This document shows positions 54,020-63,381 of a stretch of 64,000 nucleotides of DNA, one piece after another. Every line of letters starts with the position of its first letter. Within the stretch, counting starts at the first letter, position 1. This stretch comes from Microlunatus soli. GTDB lineage: Bacteria; Actinomycetota; Actinomycetes; Propionibacteriales; Propionibacteriaceae. The stretch spans positions 310,001 through 374,000 of the forward strand of contig NZ_LT629772.1 in NCBI RefSeq assembly GCF_900105385.1, written 5' to 3'. The translations under genes and the position numbers were made by a program. The notes beneath the pieces are model-generated. The model was not told the origin of the DNA. It worked only from the letters and a program-made list of their open reading frames with translations, and ran no database searches.

Positions 54020-55854
54020 CGCAGCTCCTCTCCGCGAGTCTGTTCGATCGGAGTCGGTCGGCCCGTCCCGTCCCGGGATCGATCCGAGTCAGGTACGAGG
54101 CCGGCACCGACCCCGGCGGTGTTCCTGGCCTCGTCATCGGCAGGGTCCGGCTCGGGTTCGCTCGGTGACGGCATCGGCAGCGGCGAGATCAGATCGCGCG
54201 GCACCAGCGGCAGCGGTGACTGCTGCAGGATGGCCCCGGCCTGACGCGGCAGGGTGACCCGGAACTGGGCACCGCGGCCGGGCCGTCCCCAGGCGTTGAG
54301 CCAGCCGCCGTGCAGCCGGGTGTCCTCCATCGAGATCGACAACCCCAACCCGGTCCCGCCGATCCGACGCTCCCGGGACGGGTCGGCCCGCCAGAAGCGG
54401 TGGAACACCTGTTTGGCCTGTGCTGCTTCGAATCCGACGCCGTGGTCGCGGACGGCGATGGCGACCGCGTCGTCGTCGCCGGCCAGGTGGATGTCGATCG
54501 GTCGGTGCTCGCCGTGCTCGATCGCGTTGACCACCAGATTGCGCAGCACACGTTCGATCCGGCGGCTGTCGAGCTCGGCCGTGATCGGTCCCGACGAGTG
54601 CACCCGGATCTCGGTGTTGGTCGAGGCCGACAACGAGGCGATGCCGCCCAGCACCCGGTCCACCAATTCGTTCAGATCGGTCGGTGCCGGCGTCAGCACC
54701 GCAGCGCCGGCGTCGAAGCGGGAGATCTCCAACAGGTCGCTGAGCAACGATTCGAAACGGTCGAGTTCGACCTGCAGCAGTTCGGCGGAGCGGGCGGCCA
54801 ACGGATCGAAGTCCTCGCGCGCCTCGTACAGCATCTCGGCGGCCATCCGGACCGTCGTCAGCGGTGTCCGCAATTCGTGCGAGACGTCGGTGACGAAGCG
54901 TTGCTGGACCCGGGACAGTTCTTCCAACTGGGTGATCTGCTTCTGCAGCTCGGAGGCCATGTAGTTCATCGAGATCGCCAACCGGGCAAGGTCATCCTTG
55001 CCCTTGACGGTCATCCGATCCTCCAGATTGCCCGAGGCCAATCGCTCGGCAGCACGCCGGGCGGCACGGATCGGCGAGACCACCTGCCGGCTGACCATCC
55101 CGGCGATGAAGGTGAGCAGGAAGACCAGCACCGCACCGGTGATCAACACCGCCTGCTGCAGCGCACGCAGGGTGTCGGCCTCCTGCTCCATCCGGAAGAT
55201 GATGTAGACCTGATAGCTGGGGACGCCGCCGACCGACAGCGTGGTCCCGAAGGCCAGGCCCGGCACATCCGGACCGCCGGTCGTGTGCACCGTGGTCGGC
55301 GCCTTCCACAGCGGCGGGTCGGCCCCCTTGCTGGCCCGGACCTGATCGCGCAGGTTCTGCGGCACGCTGCTCTCCACCACATTGCCCGACTTCTGGGTGC
55401 CGATCTGGGACTCGAGGATCACGTAGTAGGTGCTGGAGTTCGCGCTGCTGTTCCGATCGGAGATGTCGGTGAGGATGCCTTCCAGCAGTTCGTTCGGGCC
55501 GGTGTCGGAGTCGACGTTCAGCGCGTCCAGGCGTGACTGTGCGGTCCGCGCCGCCTGCTGCGCCTGGCCGGTCGCTGCCCGGCTCTTGGCGTCCAGCACA
55601 CCGATCGCGGCCTGTTGCATCAGCAGCACACCACCGAGCACCATCACCACCACCGAAGCGATGAATGTGGTGGCCACCACTCGCAGCGGCAGCGACTGCT
55701 GCCACGCGTCGACGGGCAACCGCCACCAGCGCCGGGACGGTCGGTCCGGTTCACCGCCTGCCGAGGCCGTTGCGGTGAGCGCCGGGCCGGTCACCACCGA
55801 ACCGGTGACCGGAACGTCGGCCACGGGGTCGGCTCGGGTGTTGGCCTCACTCAC
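54016..55854 (-). CDS. mtrB: Two-component sensor kinase MtrB
   Basis: A 612-aa membrane kinase. Helix 1 is at ~60-79 (TTFIASVVVMVLGGVLLMQQ), an extracellular sensor domain runs to ~240, helix 2 is around LITGAVLVFLLTFIAGMVSR, then HAMP. The phospho-acceptor is H326 in DVSHELRTPLT. The ATPase has NAIEHGE and GTGLGLSIS. The cytosolic tail after the ATPase is long and proline-rich. It phosphorylates MtrA and controls cell-wall and cell-cycle genes. It follows mtrA by 15 bp. Confidence 0.96.
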   Translation of the reverse strand: MSEANTRADPVADVPVTGSVVTGPALTATASAGGEPDRPSRRWWRLPVDAWQQSLPLRVVATTFIASVVVMVLGGVLLMQQAAIGVLDAKSRAATGQAQQAARTAQSRLDALNVDSDTGPNELLEGILTDISDRNSSANSSTYYVILESQIGTQKSGNVVESSVPQNLRDQVRASKGADPPLWKAPTTVHTTGGPDVPGLAFGTTLSVGGVPSYQVYIIFRMEQEADTLRALQQAVLITGAVLVFLLTFIAGMVSRQVVSPIRAARRAAERLASGNLEDRMTVKGKDDLARLAISMNYMASELQKQITQLEELSRVQQRFVTDVSHELRTPLTTVRMAAEMLYEAREDFDPLAARSAELLQVELDRFESLLSDLLEISRFDAGAAVLTPAPTDLNELVDRVLGGIASLSASTNTEIRVHSSGPITAELDSRRIERVLRNLVVNAIEHGEHRPIDIHLAGDDDAVAIAVRDHGVGFEAAQAKQVFHRFWRADPSRERRIGGTGLGLSISMEDTRLHGGWLNAWGRPGRGAQFRVTLPRQAGAILQQSPLPLVPRDLISPLPMPSPSEPEPDPADDEARNTAGVGAGLVPDSDRSRDGTGRPTPIEQTRGEELR

Positions 55855-55869
55855 GGGCGTGTACTGCCT

Positions 55870-56646
55870 TCATCGTGCGGCAGGCGTTTCTCCGGCCTTG
55901 TACCCGATCCCCCGGACGGTGATGACGATCTCGGGATGTTCCGGATCCTTCTCGACCTTGGACCGCAGCCGCTGGACATGGACATTGACCAGACGGGTGT
56001 CCGCGGCATGCCGATAGCCCCAGACCTGTTCCAGCAGCACCTCGCGGCTGAAGACCTGCCACGGCCGACGGGCCAACGCGAGCAGCAGATCGAACTCCAG
56101 CGGCGTCAGCTGGATCGGCTGGCCGTCCCGCTTGACCGAATGACCGTCGACACTGATCACCAGGTCACCGATCCGGAGCGTCTCCAGATCGCTGTCCTCC
56201 GGTGTCCGGCGGAGCCGGGTCCGGATCCGGGCAAGCAGTTCCTTGGCCTTGAAGGGCTTGGCGACATAGTCGTCGGCTCCGGCCTCCAGGCCGCTCACGA
56301 CGTCGATCGTGTCCGACTTCGCCGTGAGCATGATGATCGGGACACCGGACTCGGCCCGCAACTCCTTGCAGACATCGACTCCATCGCGGCCCGGGAGCAT
56401 CAGGTCCAGCAGCACCAGGTCGGGTCGGGAGTCGTGGAAGGCCCCCAGGGCCTTGTCGCCGTGCGCACACCAGATCGGCTCGAAGCCTTCGTTGCGCAGG
56501 ACCAGGGACAGCATCTCGGCCAGGGCGGCGTCGTCATCGACCACCAGCACCCTGCTCCGTCCACGCGCGTTGTCACGCGCATCGGCCACGGCAGCTCCCG
56601 TTGTGGCCGGCGTTGCCCCCGGATCCGGATTGGCGGTTTCCGACAC
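55870..56646 (-). CDS. mtrA: Response regulator MtrA
   Basis: A 258-aa OmpR-family regulator. The receiver begins RSRVLVVDDDAALAEMLSLV, with acceptor Asp in LVLLDLMLPGRDG and Lys in YVAKPF. The winged helix ends RLVNVHVQRLRSKVEKDPEH. Compared with mycobacterial MtrA the N-terminus has ~30 extra residues (Pro/Thr/Ala-rich). GTG 56646 is supported by GGAGGGAG upstream; a start nearer MADARDNARG is possible. Likely essential, controlling division and cell-wall hydrolase genes. Confidence 0.95.
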   Translation of the reverse strand: MSETANPDPGATPATTGAAVADARDNARGRSRVLVVDDDAALAEMLSLVLRNEGFEPIWCAHGDKALGAFHDSRPDLVLLDLMLPGRDGVDVCKELRAESGVPIIMLTAKSDTIDVVSGLEAGADDYVAKPFKAKELLARIRTRLRRTPEDSDLETLRIGDLVISVDGHSVKRDGQPIQLTPLEFDLLLALARRPWQVFSREVLLEQVWGYRHAADTRLVNVHVQRLRSKVEKDPEHPEIVITVRGIGYKAGETPAAR

Positions 56647-56780
56647 CCCGAACTCCCTCCTGTCGTGGCCGGCCGGCGAGACGCCGAACCGGACCACGTG
56701 GTCCGAACGCATTCATCCTAGACGAGGCACCCCACCCGACCGCGCAACCGCACGCCGACCGGCAGGCCGCTGTCGAGTTG

Positions 56781-56804
56781 ATGTATCTTGATGTCAAGAT
56801 ACAT
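56781..56804. promoter_or_regulatory. Perfect 24-bp palindrome at the tam promoter
   Basis: ATGTATCTTGA-TG-TCAAGATACAT has 11 perfectly paired bases each side. TTGATG (56778-56783) and TACATC (56800-56805), spaced 16 nt, would be -35 and -10, so a bound protein would block both. The half-site matches MarR-type operators; TamR of streptomycetes is known to regulate tam genes. Confidence 0.7.
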
Positions 56805-56821
56805 CGCGAGGAAGGACCGGT

Positions 56822-57619
56822 ATGCCGACCTGGGACCCGACCCATTACCTGCAGTACGCCGACCAACGAGGCCGACCGTTCTTCGAACTCGTCGATCGGG
56901 TGGCCGCGGTCGACCCGCGTTCGGTGGTCGACCTCGGCTGCGGTCCCGGCGAGCAGACCGCGACCCTGACCCGGCGCTGGCCGCAGGCAGCGGTGCACGG
57001 CATCGACTCCTCCCCCGAGATGATCGACTCCGCCCGGCAGCACGCCGGCCCCCGGCTGCGGTTCACCGTCGGTGACCTTCGCGACTTCGACCCGGCCACG
57101 ATCGGCGACGAACACGCGGCCGAGCATGGCGTCGACGTGATCATCAGCAACGCGACACTGCAGTGGGTCGACCAGCACCGTACGGTGTTGCCGGGGCTGG
57201 TCGCGGCGCTGCGACCCGGCGGCTGGCTGGCGTTCCAGGTGCCCGGCAATCAGAACGAGCCCAGTCACACCTTGCTGCATCGGTTGGGGCAGGACCCGCG
57301 GTTCGCGGCCTACTGCGGCGGGATCGACCGGCGGGTGATGCCGCCGGCGGCGACCTACCTGTCCGATCTGTCCGCGCTGGGTTGTGCGGTGGACGCCTGG
57401 GAGACCACCTATCTGCATCTGCTGGCCGGCGAGGACGCGGTCTTCAACTGGGTCTCCGGTACCGGTGCCCGGCCCTATCTGCAGGCGTTGCCCGACGACC
57501 TGCGCCGGGACTTCGTCGCCGACTACAAGGAACTGCTGCGGGAGGCGTATCCGGTTCACGACTATGGCACGGTGTTGCCGTTCCGGCGGATCTTCGCTGT
57601 GGCCCACAAGCCGGCGTGA
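56822..57619 (+). CDS. tam: Trans-aconitate 2-methyltransferase
   Basis: A 265-aa SAM-dependent methyltransferase. Motif I is VVDLGCGPGEQTATL. The Tam pattern is clear: MPTWDPTHYLQYADQRGRPF, ISNATLQWVDQH, LAFQVPGNQNEPSHTLLH and the end VLPFRRIFAVAHK. It methylates trans-aconitate, removing an aconitase inhibitor. GAGGAAGGA lies 6-12 nt before the ATG. The MarR-like regulator expected to control it is not adjacent. Confidence 0.92.
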   Translation: MPTWDPTHYLQYADQRGRPFFELVDRVAAVDPRSVVDLGCGPGEQTATLTRRWPQAAVHGIDSSPEMIDSARQHAGPRLRFTVGDLRDFDPATIGDEHAAEHGVDVIISNATLQWVDQHRTVLPGLVAALRPGGWLAFQVPGNQNEPSHTLLHRLGQDPRFAAYCGGIDRRVMPPAATYLSDLSALGCAVDAWETTYLHLLAGEDAVFNWVSGTGARPYLQALPDDLRRDFVADYKELLREAYPVHDYGTVLPFRRIFAVAHKPA

Positions 57620-57644
57620 GCAGTACCCGTGACAGGATCGTCCG

Positions 57645-58295
57645 GTGACTGTCGACTGGTTCGAACCGAAGGTGCTGACCGACCCCGGACTGCCGGGCGA
57701 AGAGCCCCGGCTCCGGCTGGAGCCGCTGACCACCGATCACGCCGAGGCGTTCCTGGCCGCGGCGAATGATCATGCCGATGAGGTCTTCGCCCACCTGTCG
57801 CACCGACCGCCGCAGGACGTGGCCGGCGCGACGGCGATCATCGAGCGGCTGAACGCCCCGGCCGACCAGATCCCGTACGCGCAGATCATCGTCGAGACCG
57901 GCGAGTTCGCCGGAACCACGTCGTTCTACGAGGTCAACCCGGCTCTGCGGGCGCTCGCGATCGGCCACACCTGGATCGGCTACCGCTGGTGGCGGAGCTG
58001 GCTGAATTCCACCTCCAAGCTGACCATGCTGACCCGGGCCTTCGACGGGCTGGGAGCCGAGCGGGTGGTCTGGCACACCGACATCCGCAACACCCGGTCC
58101 CAGCAGGCGATCCAGCGACTCGGGGCTCAACACGAGGGCGTCTTCCGGCATCACCGGATCCGTCCCGACGGCAGCTGGCGGGACACCGTCCAGTTCGCCA
58201 TGATCGCCGAGGAGTGGCCGGCTGCCGAGGCAGCCCTGCAAGCGGCTCTGCGTCGGCGCGCGGCGCCGCTCAACGACCACGGTCAGGACCGCTGA
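57645..58295 (+). CDS. GNAT acetyltransferase, RimJ/RimL-like
   Basis: A 216-aa GNAT of the ribosomal-protein acetyltransferase shape. It has an extended start EEPRLRLEPLTTDHAEAFLA, the IGYRWWRSWLNSTSKLTML segment, VVWHTDIRNTRSQQAIQRLG for acetyl-CoA binding, and the end WRDTVQFAMIAEEW. Substrate unknown. GTG start; CAGGAT sits six nt upstream. The next GNAT gene overlaps by 1 bp (TGATG). Confidence 0.87.
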   Translation: MTVDWFEPKVLTDPGLPGEEPRLRLEPLTTDHAEAFLAAANDHADEVFAHLSHRPPQDVAGATAIIERLNAPADQIPYAQIIVETGEFAGTTSFYEVNPALRALAIGHTWIGYRWWRSWLNSTSKLTMLTRAFDGLGAERVVWHTDIRNTRSQQAIQRLGAQHEGVFRHHRIRPDGSWRDTVQFAMIAEEWPAAEAALQAALRRRAAPLNDHGQDR

Positions 58296-58597
58296 TGACA
58301 CTGGAGTTCGACCGGGACGCTGCGCACAACTGCTACCTCGCCCGATCGGGCACCGAGGTCGTCGGACGGATCGACGTCCAGCTGCGCCGGACCGAGCCGC
58401 CGTCGCGGGATCGGATCGTCTTCCTGCACACCGAGACCGACCCGGCACACCAGGGTCGAGGAATCGCCGGCCGGCTCACCCGGTTCGCCCTCGACGACGT
58501 TCGTGAACATGGGCTGCTGCTGGTCCCGGCCTGCAGCTACACCCAGCGGTTCCTGGTCGAACACAGCGAGTACGCCGACCTGCTCGCGGAGGCGTGA
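58295..58597 (+). CDS. Small GNAT-like acetyltransferase (YjdJ/COG2388 type)
   Basis: A 100-aa minimal GNAT. It has HTETDPAHQGRGIAGRLTRF for acetyl-CoA binding and the family end LVPACSYTQRFLVEHSEYAD. Human NATD1 and bacterial YjdJ share this short form. Its start overlaps the preceding GNAT stop, so the pair is coupled. Substrate unknown. Confidence 0.88.
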   Translation: MTLEFDRDAAHNCYLARSGTEVVGRIDVQLRRTEPPSRDRIVFLHTETDPAHQGRGIAGRLTRFALDDVREHGLLLVPACSYTQRFLVEHSEYADLLAEA

Positions 58598-58703
58598 TTC
58601 CGCTCACCGCTCGCCCGTTCGGCGCCCCGGCAGCAACGATCCCGCATCGATACCCCGCGCCGATCCGTGGTCTGCCCCACCCGCCGGATAACAATGGGCA
58701 ATC

Positions 58704-60725
58704 GTGACCTCTCGATCGCCTCGCTCCGACCGACCATTCCGTCAGCCACGAAACCGCCATCGGCGAACACTCGGCCTGGTGCTGGTGCCGGTGCTGGTCA
58801 CCGGCCTCGGGGCCTGTAGCGGGAAGGTGCCACTGCCCGGGAAGTCCGAGGATGTCGAGGGCGCCAAGAAGGCGACCACGGCGCTGGCTGCGGCACTGAC
58901 CAAGCAGGACCTCTCCTCGGTCGCTTTCACCGCCGCCACCCCCAACGCCGCCAAGGATTTCAGCACACTGGTCGACCCGCTGGACAATGCGAAACTGAGG
59001 GCGACCGCCACCGGCGAACCGACCGTGGACGACGATCACGCCACCAGCAAGATCACCATGACCTGGCGGCTGCCCGGCGCCAGCAAACCGTGGACCTATA
59101 CCGTCACCGCTGATTTCGACAAGCCGAGCGACGCCTGGCAGACGGTCTGGAAACCGTCGCTGGTTCAACCGGACCTGAAGCCCGGCGGCAAGCTCGCGCT
59201 GTCTCGGGAACAGCCCGAACGCGGCAAGATCCTGGACGGCAAGGGTACGGCGCTGATGAAGGAACGAGCCGTGCAACGGATCGGGATCGACAAGTCCCGG
59301 GTCTCGGCTGCGATGGCCGCCAAGTCCGCCGCGTCGCTGGCCAAGCTGCTCGACATCGACGCCGCCGACTACGCCAAGCTGGTCAAGAGCGCCGGCGACA
59401 AGGCCTTCGTCCAGGCGATCGTCTACCGCAGCAACGATCCGGAGCTGCCGAGCGAGTCCAAGATCACCGCGATCGACGGTGCCGTCGCCCTCGATGATCA
59501 AGCCGTCCTCGGCCCGACGAAGACCTTTGCCGCCCCGATCCTGGGCACCGTCGGTGAAGCCACCAAGGAGATCGTCGACAAGTCCGACGGTGAGGTCGCC
59601 GCCGGTGACCAGGTCGGTCTCAGCGGTCTCGAATCGCGCTACGACGAGCAGTTGCGCGGACGACCGGCCGTGTCGGTCAGCGTGGTGCCGCCGCAGTCCG
59701 CTTCCCCGTCGGCCTCTCCCTCGGCGGGCTCGTCGCCGACGCCGGGCGCCTCGGCCAGCCCGGAGGCCACCCACACCACCCGCGTCTTCCACGAGGCGGC
59801 CAAGCCCGGCAAGGATCTCAAGATCAGTCTGGACAGCACGCTGCAGAAAGCGGCCGAGTCCGCGATCGCCCAGGAGAAGTCGGCGACCTCGTTGGTCGCC
59901 ATCCGTCCGTCCACCGGCGAGATCGTCGCGGCAGCCAACGGCGAGGCCTCCGACGGGCAGAATCTCGCGACCTACGGTCAGTATCCGCCCGGCTCGACGT
60001 TCAAGATCATCGACGCGCTCGCCCTGATCCGCAAGGGGATCAAGCCGACCGACACGATGAGTTGTCCGAAGACGATCACCGTCGACGGCCGCAAGTTCGA
60101 GAACTACGACGACTATCCGGCCTCCAAGATCGGGTCGGTCGATTTCCGGACGGCATTCGCCAACTCCTGCAACACCGCATTCATCGGCCAGCGCAACAAG
60201 GTCGATTCCGATGATCTTTCGGCCGCCGCCGCCTCACTCGGGTTCGGTACGGACTACGACGTCGGCTTCCCCGCCTACTTCGGGTCGATCCCGAAGCCCG
60301 AATCGGACACCGAGCGTGGTGCGGAGATGATCGGTCAGGGCCGCGTGCAGGCCTCGCCGATGGCAATGGCGACGGTCGTCGCTTCGGTACAGGCCGGCAA
60401 GACGGTGCTGCCGCGGATGGTGGACGGCACCGCGGCGAAGTCGAAGGCCGAACCGTTGACCGCCTCCGAGGTCAAGCAGTTGCGCGAACTGATGCATGCG
60501 GTGGTGACCGACGGGTCGGGTGCGATGCTGACTTCGTTGGAGCCGCCGCAGATCATCGCCAAGACCGGCACCGCCGAGTACGGCGACGAGACGCCGCCGA
60601 AGACCCACGCCTGGATGGTCGCCGGCCAGGACGATCTTGCCGTTGCCGTCTTCGTCGACGAAGGAGACAGCGGCTCCGGAGTCGCCGGTCCGCTGCTGAA
60701 GTCCTTCCTGCAGCAGGCCAAGTGA
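58704..60725 (+). CDS. Class B penicillin-binding protein (lipoprotein transpeptidase)
   Basis: A 673-aa PBP resembling PbpA/Pbp-lipo of actinobacteria. The signal peptide ends with the lipobox GLGACSG. A MecA_N/NTF2-like domain (about 50-150) and a PBP dimer domain (about 160-330) are followed by a Ser/Pro/Ala linker (SASPSASPSAGSSPTPGASA), then the transpeptidase with SxxK at ~431 (GSTFK), SxN at ~488 (SCN) and KTG at ~620. It crosslinks peptidoglycan outside the membrane. GTG 58704 follows TAACAAT by ~7 nt. No ftsW/rodA partner is adjacent. Confidence 0.93.
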   Translation: MTSRSPRSDRPFRQPRNRHRRTLGLVLVPVLVTGLGACSGKVPLPGKSEDVEGAKKATTALAAALTKQDLSSVAFTAATPNAAKDFSTLVDPLDNAKLRATATGEPTVDDDHATSKITMTWRLPGASKPWTYTVTADFDKPSDAWQTVWKPSLVQPDLKPGGKLALSREQPERGKILDGKGTALMKERAVQRIGIDKSRVSAAMAAKSAASLAKLLDIDAADYAKLVKSAGDKAFVQAIVYRSNDPELPSESKITAIDGAVALDDQAVLGPTKTFAAPILGTVGEATKEIVDKSDGEVAAGDQVGLSGLESRYDEQLRGRPAVSVSVVPPQSASPSASPSAGSSPTPGASASPEATHTTRVFHEAAKPGKDLKISLDSTLQKAAESAIAQEKSATSLVAIRPSTGEIVAAANGEASDGQNLATYGQYPPGSTFKIIDALALIRKGIKPTDTMSCPKTITVDGRKFENYDDYPASKIGSVDFRTAFANSCNTAFIGQRNKVDSDDLSAAAASLGFGTDYDVGFPAYFGSIPKPESDTERGAEMIGQGRVQASPMAMATVVASVQAGKTVLPRMVDGTAAKSKAEPLTASEVKQLRELMHAVVTDGSGAMLTSLEPPQIIAKTGTAEYGDETPPKTHAWMVAGQDDLAVAVFVDEGDSGSGVAGPLLKSFLQQAK

Positions 60726-60775
60726 TCCGCCGGGTGGCCGAGAGCCGATCCGACAGCACCTGACAGGATGTCCGG

Positions 60776-61744
60776 GTGACGAGTTTCGACGTGGTGACCT
60801 TCGGCGAGCCGATGACCCTTTTCCTGGCGGCGGGCGACGTCCCGCTGATCTCGGCGGACAACTTCGAGGTCGAGGTGGCCGGCGCGGAGAGCAATCTCGC
60901 GACCGGACTGGCCCGGCTCGGTCATCGGGTCAGCTTCTTCGGCCGGGTCGGCGCCGACACCTTCGGGATGCGGATCCGGAACGAGTTGCGCGCCGAGGGC
61001 ATCGACGTCGGGCAGTTGGTCGACGACCCGGAGCTGCCGACCGGACTGCTGATCCGGGACAATCCGAGCGGTCGACCGATCACCGTCGAATACCGCCGCA
61101 GCGGCACCGCGGCCGCCGCGATGTCCCCCGAGTCGCTGCCGACCGCGATGATCACCGATACCCGCCTGCTGCACGTCACCGGGATCACCGCCGCTCTGTC
61201 GGAGTCGTCGCTGGCCGCGACCGAACGGGCCATGATCATCGCCGCGGAGGCGGGCGTGACCGTGTCGCTGGATCCCAACATCCGGCTGCGGCTGGCCGAT
61301 CCGGATCGTTGGCAGGTGATCATCAAGCAGCTGGCCCAACATGCCAAGATCATCTTCACCGGTCGGGACGAGGCCGAGGTGATCTCCCCTGGCGTCGATC
61401 CGGTGACCTGGTACGGCGATCACGGCGCCGAGATCGTGATCGTCAAGGACGGCGGCAACGGTTCCTCCGAACATCAGCTCGGCACCGGACGTACGGTGCA
61501 CGGCGGTGTCCGACCGGTGCCGCTGGTCGATCCGATCGGTGCCGGTGACGGATTCAACGCCGGCTGGATCTCCAGCTGGCTGGACGGTGCCGGCGAGCTC
61601 ACCGAAGCCGATGCCGAGCGTCGTCTGCTGACCGCCGCCACCGTCGCGTCGATGGTGGTCAGTGCCCGCGGCGACCGCACCGGGCTGCCGACCCGCGCCA
61701 TGCTGGACCAGGTGCTGGCCAGCGGCGCCGACGTGATCCGCTGA
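60776..61744 (+). CDS. kdgK: PfkB-family sugar kinase, likely 2-dehydro-3-deoxygluconokinase
   Basis: A 322-aa ribokinase-like enzyme. It has the signature GGAESNLATGLARLGHRVSF-like substrate region (GAESNLATGLARLGHRVSFF) and the catalytic GAGDGF motif in VDPIGAGDGFNAGW. FDVVTFGEPMTLF opens the chain as in KDG kinases. The aldolase gene 31 bp downstream makes KDG to KDPG the probable reaction. Preceded by CAGGAT six nt before the GTG. Confidence 0.88.
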   Translation: MTSFDVVTFGEPMTLFLAAGDVPLISADNFEVEVAGAESNLATGLARLGHRVSFFGRVGADTFGMRIRNELRAEGIDVGQLVDDPELPTGLLIRDNPSGRPITVEYRRSGTAAAAMSPESLPTAMITDTRLLHVTGITAALSESSLAATERAMIIAAEAGVTVSLDPNIRLRLADPDRWQVIIKQLAQHAKIIFTGRDEAEVISPGVDPVTWYGDHGAEIVIVKDGGNGSSEHQLGTGRTVHGGVRPVPLVDPIGAGDGFNAGWISSWLDGAGELTEADAERRLLTAATVASMVVSARGDRTGLPTRAMLDQVLASGADVIR

Positions 61745-61775
61745 GCCTCGTGTCACTAGGAGAGTGGTGTTGATC

Positions 61776-62393
61776 ATGAATCCCGCCGAGACCGTCCGGC
61801 TGGTCACCGATTCCGGCGTGGTCGGCATCGTCCGGTCCGACAGCGCCGAGCGCGCCGTCGAGCTGGCCCGGCAGATCTGGGCGGCCGGTGTGCCGGCCGT
61901 CGAGGTCGCCCTCACCACACCCAACGGACTGGACGCCATCGCCGAACTGGCCGCCGACGTCCCCTCGGGCTGTCTGCTCGGTGCCGGCACCGTGCTGGAC
62001 GCGGCCACCGCTCGGTCGGCGGTGTCGGCCGGGGCACGATTGCTGGTCACGCCGACACTGGCCGAGGACGTGATCGAGACCGCCGGACGCTACGGCGCCG
62101 CGACAGTGATCGGGACGGCGACACCGACCGAGATGCTGCGCGCCCAGACCTTGGGTGCCGATCTGGTCAAGGTGTTCCCGGCGAGCCAGTGGACTCCGAA
62201 GACGCTGTCCGATGTGCTGCAGGCGCTGCCCCAACTGCGGTGTGTCCCGACCGGCGGTGTGTCGGCTGCCGACGCGGCCGACTGGATCGGAGCCGGAGCG
62301 GTCGCCGTCGGCATCGGGTCGGCCCTGACCAAGGGCCCCGATCCGGCCGCGGCGGTGGCCGCCCTGTTGTCCGCGGTCCGATCGGCTCGGTAG
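61776..62393 (+). CDS. eda: KDPG/KHG aldolase
   Basis: A ~205-aa bifunctional 2-keto-3-deoxy-6-phosphogluconate aldolase. The Schiff-base Lys is in DLVKVFPAS and the catalytic Glu in VEVALTTPNG. GAGTVL and CVPTGGVSAAD are the remaining family motifs. It splits KDPG into pyruvate and glyceraldehyde-3-phosphate. Start is uncertain: AGGAGA at 61758-61763 is 12 nt from ATG 61776 but 6 nt from an in-frame TTG (61770). Forms a two-gene operon with the kinase. Confidence 0.9.
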   Translation: MNPAETVRLVTDSGVVGIVRSDSAERAVELARQIWAAGVPAVEVALTTPNGLDAIAELAADVPSGCLLGAGTVLDAATARSAVSAGARLLVTPTLAEDVIETAGRYGAATVIGTATPTEMLRAQTLGADLVKVFPASQWTPKTLSDVLQALPQLRCVPTGGVSAADAADWIGAGAVAVGIGSALTKGPDPAAAVAALLSAVRSAR

Positions 62394-62407
62394 CCGTTAC
62401 TCTCTCG

Positions 62408-62439
62408 CCAGCCCGTTCCTGGCCCAGCCCGTTCCCGGC
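62408..62439. repeat. 16-bp unit twice in tandem after the aldolase gene
   Basis: CCAGCCCGTTCCTGGC is followed by CCAGCCCGTTCCCGGC, in the 70-bp gap between the convergent aldolase and hydratase genes. Not recognised as a known element. Confidence 0.7.
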
Positions 62440-62463
62440 GACAGCCGCGCATCGAGCAGCCGG

Positions 62464-63276
62464 TCAGCGCGGTGCGGCGGGTTGCAGCAGGCAGCGCAGC
62501 TCCGGAAGATCACCGAACCTGATCACCGCCGACTGACCGGCGGCGGCCACGTGCACACCGGTGACCGCTCCGGTGGCGAAGTAGGTACCGCCGGGCACCG
62601 AGCGCCCGCGCCGCCCGAGGATCGTCAAGGTCTGCGCCAGCGACGTGTGGATGCCGCCGGGGACGGCGGCGCCGGTGGCATCGCCGACCCGCCGACCGTC
62701 GATCTCGGTGCTGACCGCGATCGTCGCCGGTTCTGTGCCGGCGGGGATCTCCGGACCGATGACCAGTCCGGCGTTGTTGCCGAAGTCCGAGGCGGTGACC
62801 GCCGGACCGAGATCGTTGATCGTCTTCAGCGGGCTGCTGGCGATCTCGATCCCGGCGAAGATCGTCTGCGGCAGTGCTGCCGCATCGTCGGCGGTCCAGG
62901 TCGCGGGCTCGGCCGCCGCATCGAGCCTGATCACGAACTCGGCCTCGACGGCGGCGAACCCATCGGCGTAGACCGGCATCGACACCGGATCGGCACCGCT
63001 GGGGGCAACGGAGTCCGCCCAGATCGGGCCGATCAACCGTTCGTCGCCGCCCGGGGTCCGCCGATCCGGGGCAATCAATCCGGCCTTCCATCCCGCCGGC
63101 CCGTCGACGTTCGATCCCTCACCCGGCGCCTTCTCATCCAGCCACAACGTGATCGCAGCATCCTGGATCGCGTAGGCCTGCTCAAGATCGACCGGCAGCG
63201 GACCCGGATAGTCCGGCAGGCCGGCAGCGCTGCGGCGAGCTTCGACGAACGCACGGGCAGGCAGGGTGATGTCCAC
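62464..63276 (-). CDS. 2-keto-4-pentenoate hydratase-like (FAH superfamily)
   Basis: A 270-aa hydratase/decarboxylase. The start ARAFVEARRSAAGLPDYPGP, the EAEFVIRL motif with a metal Glu, AGIEIASS, and SDFGNNAGLVIGPE are features of the MhpD/HpaH group acting in catechol meta-cleavage. C-terminal GRSVPGGTYFATGAVTGVHV is also typical. The dioxygenase at 25403 is far away. Could instead act on a sugar-acid-derived 2-oxo compound, given the neighbouring KDG genes. Confidence 0.88.
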   Translation of the reverse strand: MDITLPARAFVEARRSAAGLPDYPGPLPVDLEQAYAIQDAAITLWLDEKAPGEGSNVDGPAGWKAGLIAPDRRTPGGDERLIGPIWADSVAPSGADPVSMPVYADGFAAVEAEFVIRLDAAAEPATWTADDAAALPQTIFAGIEIASSPLKTINDLGPAVTASDFGNNAGLVIGPEIPAGTEPATIAVSTEIDGRRVGDATGAAVPGGIHTSLAQTLTILGRRGRSVPGGTYFATGAVTGVHVAAAGQSAVIRFGDLPELRCLLQPAAPR

Positions 63277-63381
63277 GCCCGTACCCTATCGACGATGTCG
63301 ATCGACTGATCATTGCGGCGTCGCGGACGGTGCCCGGAGCACCGCCGGTCGAGGGAGTGGCCAACCGGGTGCGGACCAAGA

